The notes: generated by a model from the sequence alone, not told the origin. DNA of 64,000 nt from Desulfosporosinus sp. Sb-LF (GCF_004766055.1 NZ_SPQR01000007.1:62001-126000), one strand, 5' to 3'; counted from the first letter of the stretch, positions 1-9,243 are shown. Numbers and translations are program-made.

Positions 1-5
1 TGACA

Positions 6-395
6 TTGAATTTACAACTCGGTGTACAGGGCCAGGCTGAAACAATGGTAACTTCATTAAACACGGCTGAAGCAATGGGAAGCGGAACCTTAGAGGTTTT
101 TGCAACACCCGCAATGGTGGCACTTATGGAGCAAGCAGCGGTAAATGCTTTAAACTTGCCAGTTGGGCAATCGAGTGTTGGTACTTCTATGAGTATTGCG
201 CATACTGCAGCGACTCCACTAGGTTCTAAAGTCTCTGCGATCGCTAAACTCGTTGAAATTGATCGCAGGCGGTTAGTTTTTACAGTGGAAGCACATGACG
301 AAGTAGGGCAAATAGGTATCGGCAAACATGAACGGTTTATTATTGATGTTGAATCATTTCTCTCCAAAGCGCAGATGCGAAAACAGGGGATGTAG
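6..395 (+). CDS. FlK-like hotdog thioesterase (5' edge)
   Basis: Small single-domain hotdog-fold protein of the fluoroacetyl-CoA thioesterase (FlK)-like family, expected to hydrolyse an acyl-CoA in the cytoplasm; substrate unknown. The Thr and Glu of the FlK catalytic triad fit T34 and E42 (same spacing of 8), and a His near residue 66 follows in a conserved-looking AHTAATP stretch. The first in-window start is TTG at 6, but the frame is open to the window edge; if the base before position 1 is A, an ATG lies just outside. yigZ follows two bases after the stop, so the two are probably co-transcribed. The family is fairly clear, the substrate is not. Confidence 0.75.
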   Translation: MNLQLGVQGQAETMVTSLNTAEAMGSGTLEVFATPAMVALMEQAAVNALNLPVGQSSVGTSMSIAHTAATPLGSKVSAIAKLVEIDRRRLVFTVEAHDEVGQIGIGKHERFIIDVESFLSKAQMRKQGM

Positions 396-397
396 AT

Positions 398-1012
398 TTG
401 GAAAGCTTTTATACGTTATCTCGAAAGACAACGGGAGAACAAGTCATTGATAAATCACGTTTTATTGGTATTGCAGTTCCTCTCGCAACCCTAGAACAAA
501 TAGATGAGGCTATGCAGAAGATACGTGAAGATTATCCAAATGCGCGTCATTACGTCTATGCGTACCGATTGCACAATGGATTTATTGAGAAGGCCTCTGA
601 TGATGGAGAACCGCAAGGGACTGGTGGACGCCCCATCCTTGATCTTCTACAACATCGTAATGTATGGAATGTTTTGGTTGTTGTTGTGAGGTATTTTGGA
701 GGAATATTGCTTGGAACAGGGGGGCTTTCCAGGGCATATGGTGGAAGTGCTCGACAAGTTATTATTGACTCGGAACTGAAAAAATTAACTATTTTTCAGG
801 TATATATATTGCGCGTACCTTATGAATGGTTTGAGTTGCTCAAATATCAATTTGAACAGCATAAGTGGATGATTCAACAAGAAGAATTTAGTGAAGAGGT
901 AAAGCTACTTGTTCATGTTCCTGAACGAGAAACCGAAACATTTAGAAAGTGGATCAATGATTTTACTCGAAAACAAGTGCATTACGAAGATGTGGGAATG
1001 GCTTGGGGATAA
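398..1012 (+). CDS. yigZ: YigZ / IMPACT family protein (UPF0029)
   Basis: 204-aa cytoplasmic protein of the YigZ/IMPACT family, usual length for the family, whose biochemical role is poorly defined (linked to translation regulation in eukaryotic homologues). The family signature is strong: the SDDGEPQGTGGRPIL stretch around residues 67-81 and VVVVRYFGGILLGTGGL around 93-109, then a C-terminal ferredoxin-like domain (about 135-204). TTG start two bases after the preceding stop, with a GGGG-containing ribosome site inside the upstream gene. It ends at a strong bidirectional terminator. Confidence 0.88.
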   Translation: MESFYTLSRKTTGEQVIDKSRFIGIAVPLATLEQIDEAMQKIREDYPNARHYVYAYRLHNGFIEKASDDGEPQGTGGRPILDLLQHRNVWNVLVVVVRYFGGILLGTGGLSRAYGGSARQVIIDSELKKLTIFQVYILRVPYEWFELLKYQFEQHKWMIQQEEFSEEVKLLVHVPERETETFRKWINDFTRKQVHYEDVGMAWG

Positions 1013-1013
1013 G

Positions 1014-1053
1014 CAAAGAAACACCATTTATTTCTGTAAATGGTGTTTCTTTG
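1014..1053. terminator. Bidirectional terminator between convergent genes
   Basis: Perfect 17-bp inverted repeat (arms 1014-1030 and 1037-1053) with a 6-base loop, directly after the yigZ stop. A- and T-rich arm ends let it serve both yigZ and the convergent diguanylate cyclase gene. Confidence 0.85.
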
Positions 1054-1079
1054 TATAACAGGTCGGTTTCATGAAATTC

Positions 1080-2129
1080 TTATTCATAGACGCTTTGATT
1101 GCGGCCTGTGCATTTGGCTTGGTAGAGTGCATGATCTGCCCTAGAAATCACCGAAGCAGCTGAATCTGCTGGGCGCCAAAGCGTCGCGCCAATACTTACG
1201 GTTACGGATACGTTTTGGTTTGTTTGTGGGTAGTGAACGTGGGTCCTTTCCACGACTTCCCGAATCTTTTCGCTGATAAGTAGGATTATTTTCTCGTTTG
1301 TTTCTGGAACCAAGATGACAAATTCCTCTCCGCCATAACGGGCAATAAGGTCTCCCTCTCTTAAATTGGTTTGAAGTTCTCTCACAATCGTTTGAAGTAC
1401 TGTATCCCCAAATTGATGACCATAGCGGTCGTTAAAACGTTTAAAATTGTCAACATCAATAATAAGTAAGCCAAACGTGACTGAACGCTTACGGCGCTGA
1501 CAGAGTGAGATCTGTTCACGCAACCTTTTTTGGAAGTAACGATGGTTGTAGACGCCTGTTAATCCATCAGTGATTGATTCTCGTTCAACAATGGCATAAA
1601 GAAGAGCATTTTCTAAAGCGGAAGAGGCATGACCTGCAACGGTTTCTAGAAATTCCATCTGCTCAGCCGTGATTTCAGGTTGGCGTATGGCATGAATATT
1701 AATGGTCCCGATTTTGCGCTGTGCATTTTGAAGAGGAAGGCAACAGATCCATTCCCAATCCTGTTGACCTTGAGGAGAGCAGTAGTAGGTAACTCCTTCG
1801 GACAAAACTTGGGCTCCGAACGATAAATTAAGTTGAGGAGGTATCTGAGGTGAGAGCGTGACTGAGTCAAAAACGCCAATAACCTCAAAGTCTTTGGTTT
1901 TTTCTTTATAAAGACAAACACTTGCTTGATTAATACCAATCAGAGAAACAATCGCACTTATAATATTTGCAGCGATAACTCGCGTGTCAAGAGATGCGTT
2001 AAGTGCACGTGCTATGTCTAAAAGAACATGAGTATGTAAACGAATCTCTTCCAGTTGACTTTCTAAGATATCTATCCTTTGTCTCAAACCAGAGATGTCT
2101 TCAGGATCAGCGTGTTGATCTTGTGACAT
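1080..2129 (-). CDS. GAF-GGDEF diguanylate cyclase
   Basis: Makes cyclic di-GMP from two GTP, probably in response to a ligand or redox signal bound by its sensor domain. A short coiled coil (about 12-35) leads into a GAF domain (about 36-180), followed by a GGDEF domain (185-349). The active-site motif is GGEEF at 266-270, and an inhibitory I-site RxxD (R257, D260) sits five residues before it, so product feedback is expected. There is no membrane segment, so it is cytosolic. The ATG has a GGGAGG site just upstream. An HD-GYP protein of the opposing activity class lies 1.2 kb away on the other strand. Confidence 0.9.
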   Translation of the reverse strand: MSQDQHADPEDISGLRQRIDILESQLEEIRLHTHVLLDIARALNASLDTRVIAANIISAIVSLIGINQASVCLYKEKTKDFEVIGVFDSVTLSPQIPPQLNLSFGAQVLSEGVTYYCSPQGQQDWEWICCLPLQNAQRKIGTINIHAIRQPEITAEQMEFLETVAGHASSALENALLYAIVERESITDGLTGVYNHRYFQKRLREQISLCQRRKRSVTFGLLIIDVDNFKRFNDRYGHQFGDTVLQTIVRELQTNLREGDLIARYGGEEFVILVPETNEKIILLISEKIREVVERTHVHYPQTNQNVSVTVSIGATLWRPADSAASVISRADHALYQAKCTGRNQSVYE

Positions 2130-2359
2130 GGCTTAGCCTCCCAAATCTATGATCAAAAACGGAAGAAATCGATGCTTATCGGCTATGAATTAATGTATGT
2201 GTAGCTCGAAAACTTCTATAGTAATATTCTCTTTTAAATCAAATAATCCTTTGTGAAAAATATTTTTTGTGTTTACCTCACGTCTTTGCCAGTAGCATAT
2301 GTAATAAAGGGGAGAAATGCTACAGTGTCATCACGATAGCAGTCTTAGCTTTTGAAATG

Positions 2360-3112
2360 CTAGATAAATTGATATATCAGTTTTAGGGCAACTAATAAAG
2401 ACATCGTGATAAAGATAGGCTTGACGAGTCCTGCACCCCGTTGAATAGCAAGCTTCGTTCCAACGTAAGAGCCTAGAATCATGAATAAGGCCATGGGAAT
2501 GCCATAGGATAAGAGAATTTTTCCATTCCAGGCAAAGAGGACAAGAGCGGCAAAGTTGCTTGCAAAATTCAAAACCTTTGCGTTAGCAGAAGCGACGACG
2601 AAGTCGAAGCCGAAGAAAGCGATAAATGAAAAGATAAGAAAGGACCCTGTTCCTGGACCAAAAAATCCATCATAAAAACCTAAGGCTAGCGCGAAGAGAC
2701 ATCCCACCATTATATGAGAAAGATCTAGCCCCTTAAAGTTATTCTTCATCCCCAAGTTTTTATGTAGCATTGTATAAATTCCTACAACCAAAATCAAGAC
2801 CAAGACAGCTTTGTTTAAGAAAGCAGAGCTGACACCGAGAACGGCCCAAGCCCCCAGGAATGCGCCGATTAAAGCAAAAGGAACTTGCCACTTAACCAAT
2901 TGAACGTTCACTTTCCCAGAGCGAGCGAACGTTATAGAACTGTTTAAAGACGCTAGGGAGGCTGAGAATTTATTGGTTCCAAGGGCTAGATGGGGCGGAA
3001 CACCAACCATCAACAAGGCAGGTAGACTAATGAGTCCTCCTCCTCCAGCAATCGCGTCAACTGCCGCGGCCAAAAAACCTAGAGTGCAAATAATGAAGAG
3101 ATTAAGCCACAT
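2360..3112 (-). CDS. TauE/SafE (TSUP) family anion permease
   Basis: 250-aa integral membrane protein of the sulfite exporter TauE/SafE family, with about eight hydrophobic helices. The N-terminal AAAVDAIAGGGGLISLPALL segment with its glycine run is typical, and a second half-repeat (GFYDGFFGPGTGSFL, near 144-158) gives the usual two-fold organisation. Members export or import sulfite, sulfoacetate or other small organosulfur anions; the substrate cannot be read from sequence. ATG with a GAGGT site. It is monocistronic, divergent from the HD-GYP gene. Confidence 0.87.
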   Translation of the reverse strand: MWLNLFIICTLGFLAAAVDAIAGGGGLISLPALLMVGVPPHLALGTNKFSASLASLNSSITFARSGKVNVQLVKWQVPFALIGAFLGAWAVLGVSSAFLNKAVLVLILVVGIYTMLHKNLGMKNNFKGLDLSHIMVGCLFALALGFYDGFFGPGTGSFLIFSFIAFFGFDFVVASANAKVLNFASNFAALVLFAWNGKILLSYGIPMALFMILGSYVGTKLAIQRGAGLVKPIFITMSLLVALKLIYQFI

Positions 3113-3280
3113 TTGGTTTTTACCTCACTTAGGATAGTTCGCTTTATCAAGTATACCTCCTACTTGCTTATTCGTCATCATTTTTAGGTTTACTATGGGA
3201 AAAGAATGATAAATGGTGTAGGATATGTATCATATCAGGGTATTCAAATGATGCTTCAAGAGAAAGGAGCAAACGATTAA

Positions 3281-4339
3281 GTGCGGCAAGTCGGAGTTAA
3301 TTCGTTAAAAATGGGAGATATTTTAGGTAAAACTATTTTTTCCAGTTCAGGTAGAGTCCTGTTGGGTAAAGGAGTTAAACTCTCCCCCTTATACATAGCT
3401 AAGTTAAAAGACATGGGAATTTCAATTCTCTACATTGAAGATGACCGTTTTAATGATGTTATCGTAGAAGATGTAATCAGTGAAGAACATCGTCGTGAAG
3501 CTATGGAGATCCTCGAGAAAAGCACACGATTTGTACGGTTAGGGAAAGATTTGGATGGTTTTGAATTTAAAAAAATTATCAACAAAATTGTTGAAGAGAT
3601 TTTGTTCAAGAAAGATATTCTGGTAAACATGATGGATATGCGTAGCTTAGACAATCAGATGTTTGCACATTCAGTTAACGTCTGTGTTCTATCAATCGTT
3701 TTAGGGAAGGCTATGTACTTAGATCGGGAGAAACTAGATAACCTGGCCACTGGCGCAATACTCCATGATATTGGTAAAGTAAAAATGGATCCTAAACTGG
3801 TTAGTGGAGCAACTATTTTAACTCCAGAAGAAATAGAACTTCTCAAAACGCACACGATACTCGGTTTTGAGGATCTCCGAAAACGTAAAGATCTTAACTT
3901 AGTCATTGCCCACATTGCTTTTCAGCATCATGAGCATATGAATGGCACAGGATATCCTCGGCAACTTAAAGAAGGGGAAATCAACCCTTTGGCACAGATT
4001 GTTGGCATTGCCGATCTCTATGACAAGTTCACTTCTGACCATAGTGATGTGAAGCGAATCATGCCGCATGAAGCTTGTGAAATTCTGATGGGTTTGGCTG
4101 GGACACTTTATCCCTTCGAAATGGTTCGATTGTTTCTTAGAAATATTGCTGCCTATCCTACAGGGATTACCGTGCGTCTCAATACTGGTGAGATTGGCGT
4201 TGTCGTCGACCAGAATCTAAGCATGCCAGTTCGGCCCGTAGTTCGAGTATTTGACGAATCTGACTTTGGGTCTAATGTGGTGAAAGAGTACAATATGGTG
4301 GAAAAGCGTACTATTTTTATTCAGGAAGTTTTAGGCTAG
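3281..4339 (+). CDS. HD-GYP domain cyclic-di-GMP phosphodiesterase
   Basis: Probable c-di-GMP phosphodiesterase. The N-terminal 110 residues form a small DUF3391-like region; the HD-GYP domain spans about 120-280 with H-S-V-N-V, HDIGK (about 162) and HHEHMNGTGYP (Asn where Asp is more common). A beta-rich tail (about 285-352), found in many clostridial members, follows. GTG start at 3281 with an AAGGAG site at 3264-3269. nth follows after 21 bases, so the two are probably co-transcribed. Metal ligands look complete, so activity is likely though unproven. Confidence 0.86.
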   Translation: MRQVGVNSLKMGDILGKTIFSSSGRVLLGKGVKLSPLYIAKLKDMGISILYIEDDRFNDVIVEDVISEEHRREAMEILEKSTRFVRLGKDLDGFEFKKIINKIVEEILFKKDILVNMMDMRSLDNQMFAHSVNVCVLSIVLGKAMYLDREKLDNLATGAILHDIGKVKMDPKLVSGATILTPEEIELLKTHTILGFEDLRKRKDLNLVIAHIAFQHHEHMNGTGYPRQLKEGEINPLAQIVGIADLYDKFTSDHSDVKRIMPHEACEILMGLAGTLYPFEMVRLFLRNIAAYPTGITVRLNTGEIGVVVDQNLSMPVRPVVRVFDESDFGSNVVKEYNMVEKRTIFIQEVLG

Positions 4340-4360
4340 GCCATGCGGAGGTTTTGAAGC

Positions 4361-5005
4361 ATGATACAGAATTGTTCTCAAGAGTCAATCTCTCAGTTCA
4401 TTTTTGAAACTTTGAGGGGGAAATTCCCAGACGTTCACTGTGAGTTAGAGTTTCACACACCTTTTGAACTATTAATTGCCACGATTTTGTCCGCTCAATG
4501 TACTGATGAGAGGGTAAATCTTGTGACTGCTTCTTTGTTTGCCGTAGCAAATACACCTGAGGCAATCATTGCATTAGGACAACAAGAACTCGAAAACAAA
4601 ATTCGCTCTCTCGGTTTATTCCATAATAAGGCCAAAAACATCCTTGCAGCCTGTAGGGTACTTGTTGAAGACTTCGAAGGACGTGTACCAAACGATATTG
4701 ATTTGCTAAGAAGACTTCCAGGTGTAGGGCGTAAAACTGCCAATGTGGTAGTTAGCAATGCTTTTGGTATTCCGGCAATCGCTGTCGATACGCACGTTTT
4801 TCGTTTGGCTCATCGCTTGGGCATAGCCCAAGGCAAAACACCTGAAAAAGTGGAAAACGAACTAATGCTTCGTTTCCCAAAGGATAATTGGTCACTTATG
4901 CATCATCTTTTGATTTTTCATGGACGACGAGTATGTTTTGCTCGGAAACCCAGTTGTGGAGAGTGTCCACTAACTCCCGTTTGTAAGACATTCCTCAGCA
5001 ATTGA
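4361..5005 (+). CDS. nth: Endonuclease III (DNA glycosylase/AP lyase)
   Basis: Removes oxidised pyrimidines and cleaves the abasic site by beta-elimination in base excision repair. The helix-hairpin-helix LPGVGRKTANVVV carries the catalytic lysine, followed by the essential aspartate in VDTHVFRLAHRLG. The C-terminal [4Fe-4S] ligands are C192, C199, C202 and C208 in the canonical C-x6-C-x2-C-x5-C spacing. Length (214 aa) is standard. ATG with a GGAGG site about ten bases upstream, 21 bases after the HD-GYP gene. Confidence 0.96.
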   Translation: MIQNCSQESISQFIFETLRGKFPDVHCELEFHTPFELLIATILSAQCTDERVNLVTASLFAVANTPEAIIALGQQELENKIRSLGLFHNKAKNILAACRVLVEDFEGRVPNDIDLLRRLPGVGRKTANVVVSNAFGIPAIAVDTHVFRLAHRLGIAQGKTPEKVENELMLRFPKDNWSLMHHLLIFHGRRVCFARKPSCGECPLTPVCKTFLSN

Positions 5006-5165
5006 GTTTGAGGAATTCTATCTTCAAACTTCTTTTTGTCGTCTATTCATGTTAGAATGTACTCCGACATACGAAGAAGGTGTGTAATTTGTCTTACTAT
5101 AACCTGAGGCACTGCATGAGAATAGGACAGATAGTAATAGTAGAAAATAGAAAGGGTTGATTTCT

Positions 5166-5921
5166 ATGAAATATGTTCGCTTTGCGAATCGTAATAACGA
5201 GATTGGCTTTGGTTTCCTCGAAGGGGAGACTGTAAAACTCTTAGATGGAACGTTCCTCAATCCTAATAGCCAACCGACAGGTGCCTCGTTCTCTTTGGAG
5301 GAAGTTACCTTACTTGCTCCGGTAGAACCTAGTAAAGTGGTGTGTGTTGGACTTAATTACGCCTTACATATTAAGGAAATGGAACATTCGTTACCGGAAG
5401 ATCCTATTATTTTTATGAAGCCACAATCCAGTGTCATTGGTCCAAACGATAAAATTATCTATCCTAAGATCAGTCAGCGCGTGGACTATGAAGCGGAGCT
5501 TGCTGTGGTTATCGGGAAACCCGTTAGAGATGTTAATGAAGAAGAAGCTTCGCAGGCTATCTTTGGATTTACTTGTGCTAATGATGTTACTGCTAGGGAT
5601 TTGCAAAAAAAAGATGGGCAATGGACTCGCGGGAAATCATTCGATACGTTTTGCCCAATCGGACCGTGGATCGTAACAGATATCGATCCAAGCCAGTTAG
5701 ACATTCAACTTTTGCTCAATGGTGAGGTTAAACAGTCATCTAACACTCGAAACTTTATTAGTTCAGTGCCAAAACTTGTGAGCTTTATCTCTCAAGTCAT
5801 GACACTTAATCCGGGGGATGTGGTATTGACGGGTACTCCAGAAGGGGTTGGCCCTATGCAACTGGGAGATGAGGTTATTGTCAGGATTCAATCTATTGGG
5901 GAATTACGCAACACCCTATAA
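5166..5921 (+). CDS. Fumarylacetoacetate hydrolase family protein
   Basis: FAH-superfamily enzyme, 251 aa, for C-C bond hydrolysis, hydration or decarboxylation of 2-oxo acids. Visible motifs are GLNYALHIKEM, the metal-binding glutamates in VDYEAELAVVIGK, the ANDVTARDLQ segment, and the C-terminal TGTPEGVGPM. The start is set at ATG 5166 because AAAGGG lies at 5151-5156; an in-frame TTG at 5157 is too close to that site. Possible products include 5-carboxymethyl-2-hydroxymuconate isomerase-type enzymes or acylpyruvases; the sequence does not decide. mqnA follows after 48 bases. Confidence 0.88.
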   Translation: MKYVRFANRNNEIGFGFLEGETVKLLDGTFLNPNSQPTGASFSLEEVTLLAPVEPSKVVCVGLNYALHIKEMEHSLPEDPIIFMKPQSSVIGPNDKIIYPKISQRVDYEAELAVVIGKPVRDVNEEEASQAIFGFTCANDVTARDLQKKDGQWTRGKSFDTFCPIGPWIVTDIDPSQLDIQLLLNGEVKQSSNTRNFISSVPKLVSFISQVMTLNPGDVVLTGTPEGVGPMQLGDEVIVRIQSIGELRNTL

Positions 5922-5969
5922 TAAGAATTTTCGGAAATTCTGGCTAATTGATGATATGGGGGTACGATC

Positions 5970-6788
5970 ATGATTCGCATTGGACATAACCCTAATACCA
6001 ATATGTTGCCCATGTTCCATTTTTTATCAAAAGATCATCCGCTATTAGAGTCGATTAGTGCAGAACCTACAGGGCATAATGCAATGTTGGCTGATGGACG
6101 GATTGATATGGCCCCGATCAGCGCGTTTTCTTTTGGAGAGCATTGGTCGGATTATGCGATCTTACCAAACCTTTCCGTCTCAACTAAAGGAAGGGTAGGA
6201 TCAATACTCTTATTCTCTAAAGTTCCTCTGAAGGATTTGGATGCTTTGACCGTTGCATTGACAGATTCCTCTGCGACTTCGGTGAATCTCACGAAAATTC
6301 TACTCCACCATTTTTACGGGGTAGTGCCTCATTACGTAACCATGTCCTCAGACCTTCAGAAGATGTTTGTTAAGGCAGATGCAGCGCTCCTAATTGGAGA
6401 TGCTGCTATTCAAGCGGCACTTAATAAGCCAGATTGCTATATCTATGATTTGGGGGAAGAATGGTTTCATCACACACACTGTTCCATGACATATGCTGTT
6501 TGGGCATTCCCCAAAAAGTTGATATTGGAGCGCGAGGAAGAAATTAAGACAGTATATCGCTTGCTTCTTGACGCTAAGGCCAAGGCTTTGTCTAACATGG
6601 GAGATATCGTCAAAACTTGTCAAACTATGCTTGGAGGATCGCTAGATTTCTGGAGGGATTATTTTAATCAATTTAATTATGGTTTAGATCATAATCTGCT
6701 CTCCGGACTGAGAAAATATTTAGATTTGTGTTTTGAACAGAATTTGTTGGCAAGTCGTCCTATTCTCCGGTTTTGGCCTGAGGAGTAA
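5970..6788 (+). CDS. mqnA: Chorismate dehydratase MqnA (futalosine menaquinone pathway)
   Basis: Catalyses the first step of the futalosine route to menaquinone, dehydration of chorismate to 3-[(1-carboxyvinyl)oxy]benzoate. It has a periplasmic-binding-protein-like fold without a signal peptide. Typical motifs are the start RIGHNPNTNMLPM, the DIAPIS-like region (DGRIDMAPISAFSF, about 48-61) and LLIGDAA (about 140-146). Length of 272 aa matches the family. ATG with GGGGG 8 to 12 bases upstream. The radical-SAM partner gene mqnE is far away at 30.3 kb; mqnB, mqnC and mqnD are not in the window. Confidence 0.88.
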   Translation: MIRIGHNPNTNMLPMFHFLSKDHPLLESISAEPTGHNAMLADGRIDMAPISAFSFGEHWSDYAILPNLSVSTKGRVGSILLFSKVPLKDLDALTVALTDSSATSVNLTKILLHHFYGVVPHYVTMSSDLQKMFVKADAALLIGDAAIQAALNKPDCYIYDLGEEWFHHTHCSMTYAVWAFPKKLILEREEEIKTVYRLLLDAKAKALSNMGDIVKTCQTMLGGSLDFWRDYFNQFNYGLDHNLLSGLRKYLDLCFEQNLLASRPILRFWPEE

Positions 6789-6791
6789 AGT

Positions 6792-7133
6792 ATGGGCTAT
6801 TGGGTGTACCTTGCTCGATGTGGTGATAATACGATCTATACGGGTGCGACGACGGACCTCAGGCGGAGGATGCTAGAACATAACAGCGAGTTTTCGAAAA
6901 GCCGAGGGGCAAAATATACAGCCGCACATCGCCCTGTGACTTTGGTACAGGCTTGGGAGGTCAATACTTGGAGCGATGCTCTTCGGTTAGAATGTGCTAT
7001 AAAACGATGTTCACGAACGGAAAAGATTCAACTAATCGAACAACCGGACCAAATTAATCGACTTGCAGAGCGGCGTAAGCTTACCTTCTCCATATCAGGA
7101 GCCACTCAAGAAATACCGAAAATAGATGGATGA
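6792..7133 (+). CDS. GIY-YIG nuclease superfamily protein (UPF0213/YhbQ-like)
   Basis: 113-aa protein with a single GIY-YIG fold (residues about 2-80): [20 protein letters not shown] and a downstream RRRMLEHN helix, as in YhbQ/YazA. Such proteins are presumed structure-specific DNA endonucleases, but their cellular role is mostly unknown. It starts three bases after the mqnA stop, and the ATGA-type overlap with the next frame suggests one operon from mqnA to the tautomerase. The C-terminal 30 residues are less conserved. Confidence 0.82.
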   Translation: MGYWVYLARCGDNTIYTGATTDLRRRMLEHNSEFSKSRGAKYTAAHRPVTLVQAWEVNTWSDALRLECAIKRCSRTEKIQLIEQPDQINRLAERRKLTFSISGATQEIPKIDG

Positions 7134-7159
7134 TCCTGACGATCACAAAAGGAGCTGTT

Positions 7160-7567
7160 GTGTTGAAAATAGCGTTGGTCGCTCATGATGAAAAAAAGCC
7201 TGAAATTATTGAATTCGCGAAAACCCATAAAGATCTCCTGTCACGATGTCAAATAACTGCAACAGGAACAACGGGTAAATTGATTCAAGAACATTCTGGT
7301 TTATCGGTGAATGCACTTTTGTCAGGCCCGCTAGGCGGAGATCAACAGATTGGTAGCTTGGTTGCTACGCAAAATTTAGATATGATTATTTTCTTGCGCG
7401 ATCCCTTAACCGCTCAGGCCCATGAACCCGACATTGCTGCATTGTTGCGTGTTTGTGATGTACATAATATACCCTTGGCAACCAACCGGCAAAGCGCAGA
7501 AATTCTTATGTCTTATGTTAAACAATGTTTGGAGGGGGGTGAAAACAGTGCCAATCGTACAAGTTGA
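7160..7567 (+). CDS. mgsA: Methylglyoxal synthase
   Basis: Converts dihydroxyacetone phosphate to methylglyoxal and phosphate, a bypass of lower glycolysis used under phosphate limitation. MgsA family features are the N-terminal [11 protein letters not shown], the phosphate-binding [18 protein letters not shown] with a catalytic Asp, and [15 protein letters not shown] with the catalytic Asp/His pair. Start chosen as GTG 7160 (or TTG 7163), five to eight bases after AAAAGGAG at 7147-7154; a longer form from 7130 would lack a ribosome site. Overlaps the next gene by 20 bases. Confidence 0.88.
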   Translation: MLKIALVAHDEKKPEIIEFAKTHKDLLSRCQITATGTTGKLIQEHSGLSVNALLSGPLGGDQQIGSLVATQNLDMIIFLRDPLTAQAHEPDIAALLRVCDVHNIPLATNRQSAEILMSYVKQCLEGGENSANRTS

Positions 7568-7733
7568 ATTATTAGAAGGCCGTACAGTCGAACAGAAAAG
7601 ATTGATGGTGGAGAAAGTTACCCAGGCTATTGTGGAATCTACTGGGGCGCCTGCTGAAAATGTATCTATTATCATTCGTGACATGTCTAAGGAAAGCTAT
7701 GCTAAAGGTGGAAAACTTGCCTGTGACAAATAA
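7548..7733 (+). CDS. 4-oxalocrotonate tautomerase family enzyme
   Basis: 61-aa tautomerase-superfamily subunit. After removal of the initiator, Pro-1 (from GTG-CCA) is the general base, and the start [12 protein letters not shown] matches the 4-OT/DmpI/YwhB group, with a conserved basic residue in EQKRLM. These enzymes form hexamers of very small subunits. GTG start at 7548 with GGAGGGGGG at 7531-7539, inside the end of mgsA. The natural substrate is unknown, as for most orphan 4-OT homologues. It ends at a strong terminator. Confidence 0.9.
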   Translation: MPIVQVELLEGRTVEQKRLMVEKVTQAIVESTGAPAENVSIIIRDMSKESYAKGGKLACDK

Positions 7734-7753
7734 CTCTATGTAAAATATTACTA

Positions 7754-7804
7754 AAAAAGCAAAGCGTGAAGAGGGGTTCCTCTTTGCACTTTGCTTTTTT
7801 TTTT
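7754..7804 (+). terminator. Rho-independent terminator after the tautomerase gene
   Basis: Long hairpin with arms about 7754-7774 and 7779-7799 (AAAAAGCAAAG outer stem, AAGAGG inner stem) and a T-run to 7804. It ends the mqnA-to-tautomerase operon and faces the convergent kinase gene. Confidence 0.85.
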
Positions 7805-7854
7805 AGCCTAACTTTAAGGATGGGCTTGGGTTTAAAGTTGTTTTTATACTTGGT

Positions 7855-9243
7855 TTAAACGTTATAGGTGCTACCTCCCAAAAATTCTCGTAAAATTGAG
7901 TTGAAGGGAACAGTGGAAATGTCCATTGGATTAAAAAACGAGAGTAGAGTTAAGAGATGTACTGCTGTTCGATAATGAGGACTCTCCGGTGTAATGGAGA
8001 TCAACAAATGTTCGGCAAAGGGACGAAGTGCATTGAGTTCGTACAAGAGACTAGAGTTAAACATTACATTGGCTTCTTCCTGATAAGGGAAGATATTGTT
8101 ATTTTCCCCGCGACGAACACTCTCCCATTGTGCTAACGTTCGTTCTGGATCTATCCCTCGGAATTTATCGTCTCTTACCAGGCGGCGGATGAGTCGTACC
8201 TCTGTTGTGGGAACTCGATTATAAGCATCAATATTGAGTTGGAAAAGAGCGCTCACATAAATCTTAAACATTTGGTTCCTGTCTAGTGAAGGCACTAGGC
8301 AGGGATTTAGGGCATGTATTCCTTCAACTACTAAAATCTCGTCGGGACATAGGTGTATGAGTTTACCAGTAGGGGATCGTCGACCGCAGACAAAATCAAA
8401 GAGCGGCGTTTCAACCTCGTCCCCTTTAATCAGGGCATTCAGATGGGAAGCGAGCAGAGGCAAGTCGAGGGCCTCCAAGGATTCGAAATCGTATTGCCCA
8501 TTAGAATCTCGAGGGGTGTCTTCCCGCGCCAGAAAATAATTATCAAGCGATAAGGCAACTGGGCGCATACCATTGACGCGTAGTTGGGTTGACAGTCGCT
8601 GAGCAAACGTCGTTTTACCAGATGAAGAAGGCCCGGATATGAGGATGATGCGGACGTTGCAGCGTTGCTCAAAGATCTGGTCAGCAATTGAGGATACCGT
8701 CTTTTCATGTAAGGCTTCCGCCAAACAAATTAAATCCTGCGAACATTTTGCATTGATGATGGTATTAACGTCTTCAACATTGGCAAGGTGTAGGTTTTCT
8801 AACCAACGTTGGGTTTCTGAAAATGTGGAAGAGAGCTTTTCTGGAGGAACAAATGGAGAAATCAATTCTGGATGATTGGCATTAGGAAAGTGCAGAATAA
8901 AACCAGGTGGGAAATGGATGAGTTGAAAGTATTTTAGTGATCCTGCTCGATCAAGGGGGGGGTAGATCGTTTTAATTTCGTAATTGTCTATTCGGCAATG
9001 ATATAATTGATCTTTCCCAGTCTCATAGGGAATGGCCTGATCTGCAAGCACCCAATTTTGTAAATGATCTTCGATTTTCTGCACTTCTCTCGAAGAAAGT
9101 AATGAGTCCTCAAGCTCACAATAGACACCATCGAGAATTGAGTGAGAAATCTTAAGTTGTTCTTCAGGAAATAGTTTTTTAACCACCCCGATGAGTCCGA
9201 GAACCAGACTCTGGCGATATCGGCGAATTGAGTAATCTGACAT
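7855..9243 (-). CDS. Uridine kinase-like nucleoside kinase
   Basis: 462-aa protein. The C-terminal half (about 195-400) is a uridine kinase/phosphoribulokinase P-loop domain with Walker A GPSSSGKTT, the substrate-binding SLDNYF, DFESLEALDLPLL and the VVEGIHALN strand. The first 190 residues are an extra domain without a motif I can name; this architecture is common in clostridial nucleoside kinases, where the front part resembles a ThrRS-type N-terminal module. It probably phosphorylates uridine/cytidine or another nucleoside. The ATG follows an AAGGCGG-like site; divergent from thrC. Confidence 0.82.
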   Translation of the reverse strand: MSDYSIRRYRQSLVLGLIGVVKKLFPEEQLKISHSILDGVYCELEDSLLSSREVQKIEDHLQNWVLADQAIPYETGKDQLYHCRIDNYEIKTIYPPLDRAGSLKYFQLIHFPPGFILHFPNANHPELISPFVPPEKLSSTFSETQRWLENLHLANVEDVNTIINAKCSQDLICLAEALHEKTVSSIADQIFEQRCNVRIILISGPSSSGKTTFAQRLSTQLRVNGMRPVALSLDNYFLAREDTPRDSNGQYDFESLEALDLPLLASHLNALIKGDEVETPLFDFVCGRRSPTGKLIHLCPDEILVVEGIHALNPCLVPSLDRNQMFKIYVSALFQLNIDAYNRVPTTEVRLIRRLVRDDKFRGIDPERTLAQWESVRRGENNNIFPYQEEANVMFNSSLLYELNALRPFAEHLLISITPESPHYRTAVHLLTLLSFFNPMDISTVPFNSILREFLGGSTYNV

